A DNA stretch of 64,000 bases from CAYNRG01 sp964399545 (GCA_964399545.1 CAYNRG010000008.1:10025-74024), one strand, 5' to 3'; shown: positions 33,143 through 42,470, numbered from the stretch's first letter. A program made the numbers and translations. The notes: generated by a model not told the origin, from the letters alone.

Positions 33143-34255
33143 ATGATTGATGCAATTGGAATTATTAATTTTGAAGATTCCTCAGTAAAGATTGAGGGAT
33201 TAGAAGAGTTTAGACCTCTTCCAGCTATTAGCTTTTATGGACGTTATCGTATGATTGATTTTATTTTATCGAATATGACTAACTCAGGAGTGGAACAAAT
33301 TTTGGTTCACATCAAAGAAAAGCCGCGAAGTGTTATTGATCATTTGGGAACAGGTCAGCATTACAATATTAATTCAAAGCGAGGCCGATTAAGGATGCTG
33401 TATGGAGAAAGTAAATTTATTTCAGATATTTATAATACAGATATTCGCAGTTTTATAGAAAACTTACAGTATGTAGAGGTAGCTAATCAAGAGTATGTTG
33501 TGGTAGCGCCAAGTTATATGGTTTATCGCGTTAATTTCGAGGATGTTTTGAAGGCCCATAGTGAGTCCGATGCAGATATCAGTATTTTATATCATCCAAC
33601 CAACAAAGCTAATAGTATTTTTGTGAATTGTGATTCCTTAATTTTATCTGCAGGAGAGAGAGTTGTAGGCTTTGATAAGAATTTAGGAACACATGCAGAA
33701 CAGTATATTTCTTTAGAGGCGTATGTGATGAAACGCGAATTATTTATTGATTTAGTTCGAAGAGCAGCGAAGAAGAGTGAATTATATTGGTTTAAAGATA
33801 TACTTCATGATGTTCATCGCGAATTTAATATTAAAGGATATAAGGTGGACGATTATGTGGCTTGTATTAATTCATTGGAGTCATATTACCACTTTAGTAT
33901 GGATTTAAAGAATGTTCGTAAGGCAAATCTTTTTTCTAAAAATTGGCCTTTACATACAATGACAAACGATTCACCTCCAACACGATATAGTAAAGGTGCT
34001 GAAGTGAAATCTAGTATTGTTGCCAATGGATGTCATATTGATGGAAAGATTAAATCTTGCGTTATAGGAAGAAATGTCATTATTGAAGATGGTGCTGTTG
34101 TCAAAAACTCAGTTCTTTTATCGGGAGCATTTGTTGCTAAAGGAGCTAAGTTAAATCATGTTATTGTGGATAAAAGCGCGATGATTAGCAATGTAAAAGA
34201 AATAGAAGGAACAGAAGAAAAACCAATTTATGTACGAAGAAAGTCAGTGATTTAA
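33143..34255 (+). CDS. glgD: Glucose-1-phosphate adenylyltransferase, regulatory subunit
   Basis: GlgD, 370 residues, diverged paralogue of GlgC that forms the mixed ADP-glucose pyrophosphorylase and raises its activity. The N-terminal pyrophosphorylase loop is degenerate (GIINFEDSSVKIEGLEEFRPLPAISFYGRYRMIDFILSN), lacking the GGxGxRL of GlgC, which is typical of GlgD. The beta-helix hexapeptide pattern lies at the C-terminus. AAGGAGGAAGAGTAAA precedes the start. Confidence 0.94.
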   Translation: MIDAIGIINFEDSSVKIEGLEEFRPLPAISFYGRYRMIDFILSNMTNSGVEQILVHIKEKPRSVIDHLGTGQHYNINSKRGRLRMLYGESKFISDIYNTDIRSFIENLQYVEVANQEYVVVAPSYMVYRVNFEDVLKAHSESDADISILYHPTNKANSIFVNCDSLILSAGERVVGFDKNLGTHAEQYISLEAYVMKRELFIDLVRRAAKKSELYWFKDILHDVHREFNIKGYKVDDYVACINSLESYYHFSMDLKNVRKANLFSKNWPLHTMTNDSPPTRYSKGAEVKSSIVANGCHIDGKIKSCVIGRNVIIEDGAVVKNSVLLSGAFVAKGAKLNHVIVDKSAMISNVKEIEGTEEKPIYVRRKSVI

Positions 34256-34273
34256 GTCAGGGAGGAGAAAGCA

Positions 34274-35713
34274 ATGAGTTCAATTTTATTTGTAGCAGCA
34301 GAAGGACTTCCTTTCATTAAAACTGGAGGGTTAGCGGATGTTATTGGATCCTTACCTAAAAATTTAGTTCAGAAAAATTATGATGTTCGTGTGGTTTTAC
34401 CTTTGTATAAAAAAATTGCATTGAATTATCGACCTCAGTTTAAAAAAGTAGGAATGAAAAGTATTAAGAGTGGAATCATTGATACTGTCGCGACATATTT
34501 TGAGATGAAGGTAGATGGAGTAGTCTATTATTTTATCGAGCATCAAAACTATTTTGAGCGTGATAAGTTATATGGTTATGACGATGATGGGGAACGATTT
34601 GCTTTTTTCCAACGAGCAGCTATTGAACTATTAGATGAAATTTCATTTTATCCAAAGATTATGCATACGCATGATTGGCATACGGGAATGATTCCAGCAT
34701 TATGCAAGATTCAATATGGAAATCATCCAGAAATTAGCAAAATTAAACATGTGTATACTATTCATAACTTGGCGTTTAAAGGAAATTATTCAAGAGATAT
34801 TTTGGGAAGTTGTTTTGGGCTATCTTTTCAGCATTATCAAGATGGATCCATGCGTTATGATGGTGGAATTTCATTTATGAAGACAGGAATTGTCTATGCG
34901 GATAAAATCTCAACGGTATCCCCAACATACTCCTATGAAATTTTAACTCCTGAGTATGGAGAGAAATTGGAAGAAGTTTTAAAGTGGAGAAAAGAAGATT
35001 TATGGGGAATCGTAAATGGTATTGATATTGATCACTGGAACTCTCAAAAAGATGAGTCCTTAGTTAAAAATTATACAGCACGCTCAGTTAAATCTGGTAA
35101 AAAAGCAAATAAGTTAGCTTTACAAAAAGAACTTGGGTTAAGAGAAGCTGCGGATGTACTTTTGGTAGGAATGGTATCGCGATTAACTTATCAAAAAGGA
35201 ATCTCAATGATTCTTGAAAAGATGAGTGATATTATGGGATTAGATATTCAGTTGATCGTTCTTGGAAGTGGTGAAGAAGAAGCTGAACAATCATTTAAAG
35301 AAATGGAAGGGAAATATAGACGCCGTGCTGTATATTATTGTGGGTATAATGAAGAATTAGCACACCGCATTTATGCCGGTAGTGATTTATTTTTAATGCC
35401 ATCGTTATATGAACCTTGTGGGTTAAGTCAATTATTAGCCTTAAGGTATGGCTCTTTGCCTTTGGTTCGAGAAACAGGAGGGCTAAAGGATACAGTTCAT
35501 CCTTTTAATCAATACACAAATGAAGGAAATGGATTTAGTTTTTGGGCATTTAATAAAGAAGATATGTATAATACACTTCGGTTTGCAGCAGATACTTACT
35601 ATACTAATCGCCAAAGTTGGGATAAAATAGTTCAAAATGCAATGAACAGTGATGTTAGTTGGGAAGCCAGTGCAAAGTTATATGAAGAGATGTATGATCT
35701 TTTATTAAAGTAA
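34274..35713 (+). CDS. glgA: Glycogen synthase (ADP-glucose type)
   Basis: GT5 glycosyltransferase extending alpha-1,4-glucan from ADP-glucose, 479 residues. The ADP-glucose site KTGGLADVIGSLPK lies near residue 17, HTHDWHTGMIPAL near 135, and the GT-B C-terminal signature LFLMPSLYEPCGLSQL near 375. GGAGGAGAAAGCA precedes the ATG, 18 bp after glgD. It ends the glgCDA operon; glycogen phosphorylase (glgP), which usually follows, is not in the window. No strong terminator was found after it. Confidence 0.96.
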   Translation: MSSILFVAAEGLPFIKTGGLADVIGSLPKNLVQKNYDVRVVLPLYKKIALNYRPQFKKVGMKSIKSGIIDTVATYFEMKVDGVVYYFIEHQNYFERDKLYGYDDDGERFAFFQRAAIELLDEISFYPKIMHTHDWHTGMIPALCKIQYGNHPEISKIKHVYTIHNLAFKGNYSRDILGSCFGLSFQHYQDGSMRYDGGISFMKTGIVYADKISTVSPTYSYEILTPEYGEKLEEVLKWRKEDLWGIVNGIDIDHWNSQKDESLVKNYTARSVKSGKKANKLALQKELGLREAADVLLVGMVSRLTYQKGISMILEKMSDIMGLDIQLIVLGSGEEEAEQSFKEMEGKYRRRAVYYCGYNEELAHRIYAGSDLFLMPSLYEPCGLSQLLALRYGSLPLVRETGGLKDTVHPFNQYTNEGNGFSFWAFNKEDMYNTLRFAADTYYTNRQSWDKIVQNAMNSDVSWEASAKLYEEMYDLLLK

Positions 35714-35841
35714 CAAGTAAAATAAGACGTTATGATTTGCTATGTGGAGGTATTAAATTCTATTTGGGCACTTCAAGGAATTTCGAGTGAAGAAAGTAAG
35801 AGAGTTGTTGAGAAATCAATAGCTTTTTTCTTATTTCTAGA

Positions 35842-35855
35842 AGAAAGCGTTTTCA
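35842..35855 (+). promoter_or_regulatory. cre-like box upstream of pgk
   Basis: AGAAAGCGTTTTCA matches cre at all positions but the first (A for T). It lies about 84 bp before the expected pgk transcription start, an upstream position that suits activation by CcpA rather than repression. Confidence 0.6.
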
Positions 35856-35857
35856 AG

Positions 35858-35875
35858 TTGTGAAAACTTACACAA
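35858..35875 (+). promoter_or_regulatory. Rex-like redox operator upstream of pgk
   Basis: TTGTGAAAACTTACACAA fits the Rex consensus TTGTGAANNNNTTCACAA with one mismatch. It ends 15 bp before the -35. Rex is an NADH/NAD+-sensing repressor known to control glycolytic and fermentation genes in Firmicutes; no rex gene is in the window. Confidence 0.6.
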
Positions 35876-35890
35876 TTTGCCTTTTTATCA

Positions 35891-35919
35891 TTTACGCACT
35901 ACTCTTTCAGTGATATAAT
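35891..35919 (+). promoter_or_regulatory. Promoter of pgk-tpiA-eno
   Basis: TTTACG (35891-35896), a 17-bp spacer and a perfect TATAAT (35914-35919) preceded by TGA. The start codon follows 27 bp later. Confidence 0.75.
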
Positions 35920-35946
35920 GAAAAGGCAAAAAGGAGGAAAATTTGC

Positions 35947-37146
35947 ATGGCAAAACAAACAGTAAAGGATTTAAATGTTCAAGGGAAACGTGTCATTGTC
36001 CGTGTAGACTTCAATGTTCCATTAAAAGATGGAATAATCACAAGTGACAACCGAATTCAAGCAGCGCTTCCAACGATTAATTACTTAACAGAACAAGGAG
36101 CTAAAGTAATCTTGATGTCTCACTTGGGTAAGATTGATCACAAAGATCCAGAGAAGTGTGAGGCTGGAAAGAAGAAAAATAATATGGAACCTGTTGCAAA
36201 GCGTTTAGCAGAGTTAGTAGATGCTAAAGTGAGCTTTGTTCCAGAAACTCGTGGAGAACAGCTTGAAAAAGCTGTATCTGAATTGAATGATGGAGAAATT
36301 ATCCTAGTTCAAAACACACGTTACGAAAAAGGTGAAAGTAAGAATGATCCAGAATTAGCTGCGTACTGGGCAAAATTAGGAGAATATTTTGTTTCAGATG
36401 CTTTTGGTTCAGTGCACCGTGCACACGCTTCAACTGTAGGAATTGCAACACATCTTCCAAGTGCAGTTGGGTTCTTAGTTCAAAAAGAAATCGAGAACTT
36501 GAGTGCAGCTATTGATAATCCAAAACGTCCGTTGGTTGCAGTTTTAGGTGGAGCTAAAGTTTCAGATAAAATTGCAGTTATTGAAAACTTATTAACGATT
36601 GCTGATAAAATTATTATTGGTGGAGGAATGGCTTATACATTTACATATGCACAAGGTCATTCTGTAGGAAGTTCTTTATTGGAAGAAGATCGTGTTGAAA
36701 TGGCAAAAGACTTTATGGAAAGAGGACAAGGAAAATTAATTCTACCTGTCGATTCTGTAGTTGCTAACGATTTTTCAAACCCAACAGATATTAAGGTAGT
36801 AGATCAAGATGCAATCCCAGATGGTTATTTAGGATTGGATATTGGACCAAAAACAATTGAGTTATTTAGAGAAAATCTTCAAGGAGCTCAAACCGTTGTG
36901 TGGAATGGACCAATGGGAGTATTTGAAAGAGAAGAATTTGCAAAAGGAACGATTGAAGTTTGTAAATCTATTTCAGATCTTCCAGGAGCGATGACAGTTA
37001 TTGGAGGAGGAGATTCGGCTTCTGCTGCAATTAACTTAGGATTTAAAGATAAATTTACACATATTTCAACAGGTGGAGGAGCTTCACTTGAGTATATGGA
37101 AGGAAAAGAACTTCCAGGAATAGCAATTATTCAGGAGAAAAACTAA
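35947..37146 (+). CDS. pgk: Phosphoglycerate kinase
   Basis: Glycolytic enzyme making ATP from 1,3-bisphosphoglycerate, 399 residues. RVDFNVPLKDG (about 19-29), FVSDAFGSVHRAHASTVGI, GGAKVSDKI and the C-terminal GGGDSASAAINLG with STGGGASLEYMEG are family hallmarks. GGAGGAAAATTTGC precedes the ATG. tpiA starts at the last base of the stop codon (TAATG). gapA, usually upstream in this cluster, is absent; the promoter directly precedes pgk. Confidence 0.97.
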   Translation: MAKQTVKDLNVQGKRVIVRVDFNVPLKDGIITSDNRIQAALPTINYLTEQGAKVILMSHLGKIDHKDPEKCEAGKKKNNMEPVAKRLAELVDAKVSFVPETRGEQLEKAVSELNDGEIILVQNTRYEKGESKNDPELAAYWAKLGEYFVSDAFGSVHRAHASTVGIATHLPSAVGFLVQKEIENLSAAIDNPKRPLVAVLGGAKVSDKIAVIENLLTIADKIIIGGGMAYTFTYAQGHSVGSSLLEEDRVEMAKDFMERGQGKLILPVDSVVANDFSNPTDIKVVDQDAIPDGYLGLDIGPKTIELFRENLQGAQTVVWNGPMGVFEREEFAKGTIEVCKSISDLPGAMTVIGGGDSASAAINLGFKDKFTHISTGGGASLEYMEGKELPGIAIIQEKN

Positions 37147-37889
37147 TGAGAAAACCAATTATTGTAGGAAACTGGAAAATGAACAAAACTTGTGCAGAAA
37201 CTATTGCATTTGTTCAAGCAATTGAGCCTCAACTTCATGATGCAGCTACATATGGAGTAGGGGTACCGTATACAGCACTAAAAGATGCAACAAGCCATGC
37301 AAAAAACTTAGTGATTGCTGCAGAAAACTGTCATTTTGAAGACAGTGGAGCATTCACTGGAGAGATTAGTGTACCTATGTTAGAAGAGTTAGGTGTAAGT
37401 TACTGTATCATCGGGCACTCTGAGAGAAGAATGATGTTTGGAGACACAGATGAAACTGTTAATAAAAAAGCAAAAAGATTAATGGAAGCAAAAATTACAC
37501 CAATTGTATGTATTGGTGAAACAGAAGCACAGTATGATGCAAAAGAAACTGAATCAGTTATTCGCAGTCAACTAACAGGAAGTCTTGCGAACTTATGCGC
37601 AGATTGTGTAAAAGAGATTGTTGTTGCTTATGAGCCGATTTGGGCTATTGGAACTGGAAAGTCAGCAAGTATGGATGATGCACAAAATTGCTGTGCGATT
37701 GTTCGTGATCAAATTCGTCAAATGTATGGAGATGAAGCAGCAGATAAGGTTCGTATTCAATATGGAGGTTCTGTAAAGCCTGAAAATATTAAAGCTTATA
37801 TGAGCTGTGAAGATATTGATGGAGCATTGATAGGTGGAGCTTCATTGAAGGTAGATTCATTTACCGCAATTATTAATGAAACAAAATAG
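37146..37889 (+). CDS. tpiA: Triosephosphate isomerase
   Basis: Interconverts dihydroxyacetone phosphate and glyceraldehyde 3-phosphate, 247 residues. GNWKMNKT holds the catalytic Lys, IGHSERR the His, and VAYEPIWAIGTGKSAS the Glu and the flexible loop; GGSVKPEN binds phosphate. The start overlaps the pgk stop by one base, with TTCAGGAGAAA upstream. eno follows after 64 bp without a terminator. gpmI, normally between tpiA and eno, is missing from this cluster. Confidence 0.97.
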   Translation: MRKPIIVGNWKMNKTCAETIAFVQAIEPQLHDAATYGVGVPYTALKDATSHAKNLVIAAENCHFEDSGAFTGEISVPMLEELGVSYCIIGHSERRMMFGDTDETVNKKAKRLMEAKITPIVCIGETEAQYDAKETESVIRSQLTGSLANLCADCVKEIVVAYEPIWAIGTGKSASMDDAQNCCAIVRDQIRQMYGDEAADKVRIQYGGSVKPENIKAYMSCEDIDGALIGGASLKVDSFTAIINETK

Positions 37890-37953
37890 AAAAACAAATT
37901 GAAAAAGCCCAGAGATAGTGGGATAATGATAAAGGAAAGAGGAGGACAAAAGA

Positions 37954-39255
37954 ATGCCTTATATCGTAGATGTATATGCACGTGAAGTAATTGATTCTCG
38001 TGGAAACCCAACAATTGAAGTAGAGATCTCTACTGAATCAGGAGCGTTTGGACGCGCTATGGTCCCAAGTGGAGCATCAACTGGAGAGAGAGAAGCTCTT
38101 GAGTTGCGTGATGGAGATAAAGGACGCTTCCTAGGAAAGGGAGTTACTAAAGCTGTAGATAATGTAAACAATATTATCGCTGAAGCTATTATTGGTATGG
38201 ATGTAACGGATCAAAATGGAATTGACAAAATTATGATTGACCTTGATGGAACAAAAGATAAATCAAAATTTGGAGCAAATGCAATTTTAGGTGTTTCAAT
38301 GGCAGCAGCAATTGCAGCAGCTAATTATTATGATATGCCTCTATACAAATATTTCGGAGGATTCAATGGGAAAGTATTACCAGTTCCTATGATGAATGTA
38401 TTAAATGGTGGAAGCCATGCAGATTCAACTGTAGATTTCCAAGAATATATGATTTTACCAGTTGGAGCTGAAACTTTTAAGCAAGCGATTCAAATGGGAG
38501 CTGAGACTTTCCACGCACTTCGTAAAGTATTAAAAGGAAAAGGATACAACACAAATGTTGGAGATGAAGGTGGATTTGCACCATCTTGTAAAGATGGAAA
38601 TGAAGAACCACTAGAGTTAATCGTTGAAGCAATTAAAGCTGCAGGATTTGAACCGGGTAAAGATATTTGTATCGCAATGGATGTAGCGGCATCTGAATTT
38701 TATAACACAGATACAAAACAGTATGAATTGAAAAAATCTGATGGTGGTGTAAAAACAACTGAAGAAATGGTTAAAATGTATGCTGAGTGGGTAGAAAAAT
38801 ATCCAATCGTATCTATCGAAGATGGTCTTGGAGAAAGAGACTGGGATGGATGGAAACAACTTACAGATGTTCTTGGAGATAAAATCCAAATCGTTGGAGA
38901 TGACTTGTTTGTAACAAATCCAGCAATCCTTAAAGAAGGAATTGAAAAAGGAATTGCAAACTCTATCCTTATTAAAGTAAATCAAATCGGAACATTGACT
39001 GAAACATTTGATGCAATGCAAATGGCAAAAGAAGCTGGATATACTTGCGTTGTTTCACATCGTTCAGGAGAAACTGAAGATACAACAATTGCAGATATCG
39101 CAGTTGGATTGAATGCAGGACAAATTAAAACAGGTTCAATGTCACGTACGGATCGTATTGCAAAATACAACCAATTAATCCGCATTGAAGATGAGTTAGG
39201 ACCAGTTGCTCAATATCTAGGTAAAAATGCATTCTACAATGTAAAAATCAAATAA
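37954..39255 (+). CDS. eno: Enolase
   Basis: Converts 2-phosphoglycerate to phosphoenolpyruvate, 433 residues. SGASTGEREALELRDGD, the metal site SIEDGLGERDW and the C-terminal VVSHRSGETEDTTIADIAVG are all present; the loop reads GSMSRTDR. AGAGGAGGACAAAAG precedes the ATG. Codon use is notably biased to A/T-ending optimal codons, as expected for a highly expressed gene. A long terminator follows. Confidence 0.98.
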   Translation: MPYIVDVYAREVIDSRGNPTIEVEISTESGAFGRAMVPSGASTGEREALELRDGDKGRFLGKGVTKAVDNVNNIIAEAIIGMDVTDQNGIDKIMIDLDGTKDKSKFGANAILGVSMAAAIAAANYYDMPLYKYFGGFNGKVLPVPMMNVLNGGSHADSTVDFQEYMILPVGAETFKQAIQMGAETFHALRKVLKGKGYNTNVGDEGGFAPSCKDGNEEPLELIVEAIKAAGFEPGKDICIAMDVAASEFYNTDTKQYELKKSDGGVKTTEEMVKMYAEWVEKYPIVSIEDGLGERDWDGWKQLTDVLGDKIQIVGDDLFVTNPAILKEGIEKGIANSILIKVNQIGTLTETFDAMQMAKEAGYTCVVSHRSGETEDTTIADIAVGLNAGQIKTGSMSRTDRIAKYNQLIRIEDELGPVAQYLGKNAFYNVKIK

Positions 39256-39283
39256 ATTTGTTGTAGAAAAAATTAAAAAAATG

Positions 39284-39333
39284 AAAAGAGGAGCCTCTTA
39301 TTAGTGAGAAAATAAGAAAGCCCTCTTTTTTTA
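39284..39333 (+). terminator. Strong terminator after eno
   Basis: A long stem: AAAAGAGG with CCTCTTTT outside and TCTTATT with AATAAGA inside, followed by seven T. It ends the pgk-tpiA-eno operon. Confidence 0.9.
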
Positions 39334-39430
39334 TTAATCTAAATCTCTGTTTTCTAAATTATACTTAGGGTGCTCCGAAATTTTAATGAATTGAACTCTA
39401 TTTGAAAGAGTTAGTTCAAGTAAATTTTGC

Positions 39431-39459
39431 TTGTGATGGACATCTAGATGTGATATAAT
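39431..39459 (+). promoter_or_regulatory. Promoter of secG
   Basis: TTGTGA (39431-39436), a 17-bp spacer and a perfect TATAAT (39454-39459) preceded by TGA. An inverted repeat TTGAACT/AGTTCAA (39391-39397, 39413-39419) lies just upstream, of unknown role. Confidence 0.75.
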
Positions 39460-39485
39460 GGGTAAGCAATTGGAAGGAGATAGTT

Positions 39486-39707
39486 ATGCTAGAAATGTTT
39501 TTATTAATCGTGTCAGCTATATTAATCATTCTTTCATTATTACAAAGTGGAAAATCAGATGGAATTTCAGGAGCATTCACTGGAAACGGTGGGTTAAACT
39601 TATTTGCAAACACAAAGGAAAGAGGATCTGAAAAGATACTATCGAACATTACATTAGGTATAGGGGTATTCTTCTTTGTTTTAGTGATTTTGGTTCGTAT
39701 TGTATAA
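39486..39707 (+). CDS. secG: Preprotein translocase subunit SecG
   Basis: Small SecYEG subunit of 73 residues. Two transmembrane helices (MFLLIVSAILIILSLLQSG and TLGIGVFFFVLVILVRIV) flank the conserved Gly-rich cytoplasmic loop SGAFTGNGGLNLF. AAGGAGATAGTT precedes the ATG. secG-rnr-smpB is a conserved Firmicute order. A perfect terminator hairpin separates it from rnr, which may be read through at a reduced level. Confidence 0.95.
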   Translation: MLEMFLLIVSAILIILSLLQSGKSDGISGAFTGNGGLNLFANTKERGSEKILSNITLGIGVFFFVLVILVRIV

Positions 39708-39720
39708 TGGTAGAAAAATA

Positions 39721-39742
39721 AAAGCAGGTACGCCTGCTTTTT
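39721..39742 (+). terminator. Terminator between secG and rnr
   Basis: AAAGCAGG and CCTGCTTT form a perfect 8-bp stem with a TACG loop, followed by TT. No separate rnr promoter was seen, so it probably attenuates rather than fully ends transcription. Confidence 0.8.
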
Positions 39743-39763
39743 CAATTTCAAGGAGGTGAAGAT

Positions 39764-41890
39764 ATGGAATTAAGAGATCAGATAATTGACTTAATTGAAA
39801 AAAGCTCAAAGGGATTCTATGATATAGAGAAGCTTGCAAAAGAAACAAATCAAGTTTCCGCAAGCCAATTTGTTGCTTTAAATAAAATTATTAATCAATT
39901 AGAAGATGAGTTTTTACTTGTAAGAAACTCACAAAATTTTTTCTTAACTGCAAAACAGGCAGGGATTGAAAAAGGAATTATTAAAGTTAATCGAAAAGGA
40001 TTTGGATTTATAGATTTTGAAGACTACAGTATTTATATTTCTGCGGATTCTTTATATGGTGCTATGGATTTAGATGAAGTAGCAGTTCAGCGCATATCAC
40101 AAGAGAAGGAAAATCCAGAAGGAAAAGTTATTAAAATTTTAAAAAGAAAAAATACGCACTGCATTGGTGTTTTAGAATATCGCAAAGGAAAGGTTGTGGC
40201 TTTTTTAGATGATGTTCGTTTAAGTGGACCTACTAAGGTGACAAACTTAAAAGATTTTAAATTTGTTGCAGGAACCAAAGCAAAATTTAAAATTACAAAG
40301 TATACTCAACCGATGGAATTAGAGATTGAGCAGTTATTAGGCCATAAAGATGATCCAGGAGTGGATATTCTATCCATATTATTAGAATATGATATTGAGC
40401 CAGAATTTCCTAAGGAAGTAATAAAACAATCAGAAGCTATTTCACAAGAAGTACTTGAGAAACAGAAAAAGGGAAGAAAAGACCTTACCAATAAGGTGAC
40501 TGTAACGATTGATGGTGATGATTCAAAAGACTTTGATGATGCAATCACAATTGAGAAAGTAGGGAAAAACTTTAAGCTGGGCGTGCATATCGCCGATGTG
40601 TCTTACTATGTAGAAGAAGGAAGCCCATTGGATATTGAAGCAAGAAAAAGAGGAACTTCGACCTATGTTGCAGACCGAGTTGTACCGATGCTTCCACATA
40701 TTTTATCAAATGGAATTTGTTCCCTAAACCCTCAAGTTGAGCGATTAACTTTAACTTGTGAAATGGAGATTGATCCAGAAGGAAATGTTGTAAATTATGA
40801 ATTAGCTCCATCTGTGATTTGCTCAACAGAGAGAATGACCTATCATAATGTGAATCAAATTTTAGAGGGTGATCCAGTAGTCATCAAAAAGTATCAACAT
40901 TTAGGTGACTTGTTTACGATGATGAAAGATTGTGCTGATCGTATTCGAAAAAGACGTGTACAAGATGGAGCAATCGATTTTGATAAGAAAGAAGCTAAAA
41001 TTATTGTCGATAAGGATGGTCATGTTAGGGATATTCAGATTCGCGAAAGAAAAGAGTCAGAGAAAATTATTGAAGACTTTATGATTTGTGCTAATGAAGT
41101 TGTGGCTAAACATATGCGTTGGCTAGAATTACCAAGTTTGTACCGTGTTCATGAGACACCAACACCTAAAAAAATGAAAGAATTTGCTAGAGTTTCTTTA
41201 CAACTGGGACATAAGTTTAAAGGAAATACAGAAAATATCCATCCATTGGAAATCCAAAAATGTTTGGATGAATATCATCAAGATGAGGACATTTATCCAG
41301 TCTTATCTACCTTAATGTTAAGAGCAATGCAAAAAGCACGTTATGACCGGAAATGCTTGGGTCATTTTGGGTTAGCATTGAAAGAATATTTGCATTTTAC
41401 ATCACCGATAAGACGTTATCCAGATTTGATTGTTCATCGTATGCTGAGGAAATATGTTTTTAACTCTTGTACTGATGTAGAAACCCTTCAGAATGATGAA
41501 GTCTTGATGGATGATTTATCGTTAGAGACTTCTGAAAGAGAAAGAGCATCTACAGAGGCAGAACGTGATGTTGATGATATGAAGAAAGCTGAATATATGG
41601 AAGATCATGTAGGTCTGATTGCTGAAGGGATTATTAGTTCCATTACTAGGTTTGGCTTTTTCGTGGAATTGGAAAATACAATTGAAGGTCTAGTTCACAT
41701 TCAGACATTAAGCGATGATCATTATCTTTTTGATGAATCTAATTTAATGTTAATTGGAGAAAGAACTAAAAAAATGTATCGGTTAGGACAAAGAGTAAAG
41801 ATTCGATGTACTGGAGCTAGCAAAAGAAATAAAACAGTTGATTTTCAGTTGCTGAAGCCGAAAAAAAATAAGCTTCAACGTTGGCGTTAA
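39764..41890 (+). CDS. rnr: Ribonuclease R
   Basis: Processive 3-to-5-prime exoribonuclease that degrades structured RNA, including messages freed by trans-translation; 708 residues. An N-terminal winged helix (about 1-65) is followed by cold-shock domains (KGIIKVNRKGFGFIDFEDYSIYI), the RNB domain with the catalytic acids in DGDDSKDFDDAITIEK (about 246-261) and LGVHIADVSYYV, and an S1 domain near the C-terminus (EGIISSITRFGFFVELENTIEGLVHI). AAGGAGGTGAAGAT precedes the start. smpB follows 18 bp after the stop. Confidence 0.96.
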   Translation: MELRDQIIDLIEKSSKGFYDIEKLAKETNQVSASQFVALNKIINQLEDEFLLVRNSQNFFLTAKQAGIEKGIIKVNRKGFGFIDFEDYSIYISADSLYGAMDLDEVAVQRISQEKENPEGKVIKILKRKNTHCIGVLEYRKGKVVAFLDDVRLSGPTKVTNLKDFKFVAGTKAKFKITKYTQPMELEIEQLLGHKDDPGVDILSILLEYDIEPEFPKEVIKQSEAISQEVLEKQKKGRKDLTNKVTVTIDGDDSKDFDDAITIEKVGKNFKLGVHIADVSYYVEEGSPLDIEARKRGTSTYVADRVVPMLPHILSNGICSLNPQVERLTLTCEMEIDPEGNVVNYELAPSVICSTERMTYHNVNQILEGDPVVIKKYQHLGDLFTMMKDCADRIRKRRVQDGAIDFDKKEAKIIVDKDGHVRDIQIRERKESEKIIEDFMICANEVVAKHMRWLELPSLYRVHETPTPKKMKEFARVSLQLGHKFKGNTENIHPLEIQKCLDEYHQDEDIYPVLSTLMLRAMQKARYDRKCLGHFGLALKEYLHFTSPIRRYPDLIVHRMLRKYVFNSCTDVETLQNDEVLMDDLSLETSERERASTEAERDVDDMKKAEYMEDHVGLIAEGIISSITRFGFFVELENTIEGLVHIQTLSDDHYLFDESNLMLIGERTKKMYRLGQRVKIRCTGASKRNKTVDFQLLKPKKNKLQRWR

Positions 41891-41908
41891 GAAAAGGAGG
41901 ATCTACCA

Positions 41909-42361
41909 ATGAGTGAGAAAATGATTGCAGTTAATCGAAGAGCAAAGCATGATTATTTTTTGGAAGAAACTTTTGAAGCAGGATTAGTCCTTGTCGGTAC
42001 TGAAATTAAATCGATTCGCCAAGGAAAGGTTCAATTTAAAGATGCTTATATTTCATTTGTAGGATCGGAAGCATTTATTAAAGAGATGCATATTTCTCGA
42101 TATGATCATGGGAATCAATTTAACCATGATGAGACTAGAGAGAGAAAATTATTATTGAATAAAAGTGAGATTCGCAAGTTAGAAAGCAAAGTAAAATTAA
42201 AAGGATATACAGTTGTTCCTGTGAAGATGTATTTAAAAAATGGACGTGCAAAGCTAGAAATCGCACTAGCCAAAGGGAAAGCCTTGCACGATAAACGATA
42301 TGATGAAAAAGTAAAAACCGTAAAGCGAGAGCTAGAAAAAGCAGTAAAGAGATATTCCTAA
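41909..42361 (+). CDS. smpB: SsrA-binding protein SmpB
   Basis: Protein partner of tmRNA in trans-translation, 150 residues. RRAKHDYFLEETFEAGLVLVGTEIKSIRQGKVQFKDAY and the C-terminal LAKGKALHDKRYDEKVKTVKRELEKAVK match the family throughout. AAAGGAGGATCTACC precedes the ATG. It is co-transcribed with rnr; the tmRNA gene itself lies 2.9 kb downstream on the other strand instead of right after smpB. Confidence 0.97.
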   Translation: MSEKMIAVNRRAKHDYFLEETFEAGLVLVGTEIKSIRQGKVQFKDAYISFVGSEAFIKEMHISRYDHGNQFNHDETRERKLLLNKSEIRKLESKVKLKGYTVVPVKMYLKNGRAKLEIALAKGKALHDKRYDEKVKTVKRELEKAVKRYS

Positions 42362-42428
42362 AAAAGTTACTTAATTTCAAAAGTAATTGCAATAAAAGGA
42401 AGAGAAAGAAGTATAAACCAAATACAAG

Positions 42429-42470
42429 AAGCCCTCATCATTTAACCTTGAAATGATGGGGGCTTAATTT
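42429..42470 (+). terminator. Terminator after smpB
   Basis: AAGCCCTCATCATTT (42429-42443) pairs with AAATGATGGGGGCTT (42451-42465, one wobble), followed by AATTTTT. The rest of the 350-bp gap to 42712 holds the regulatory site and promoter below; 42471-42640 shows no recognisable feature. Confidence 0.9.

Noticed and set aside
38617..39021. 134-codon minus-strand frame inside eno
   Set aside because: Cys/Phe-rich, lies wholly antisense to a highly expressed enolase gene with strong codon bias; no ribosome site.
39391..39419. Inverted repeat TTGAACT/AGTTCAA as a terminator
   Set aside because: No T run follows and the eno terminator already lies upstream; left as a hairpin of unknown role.
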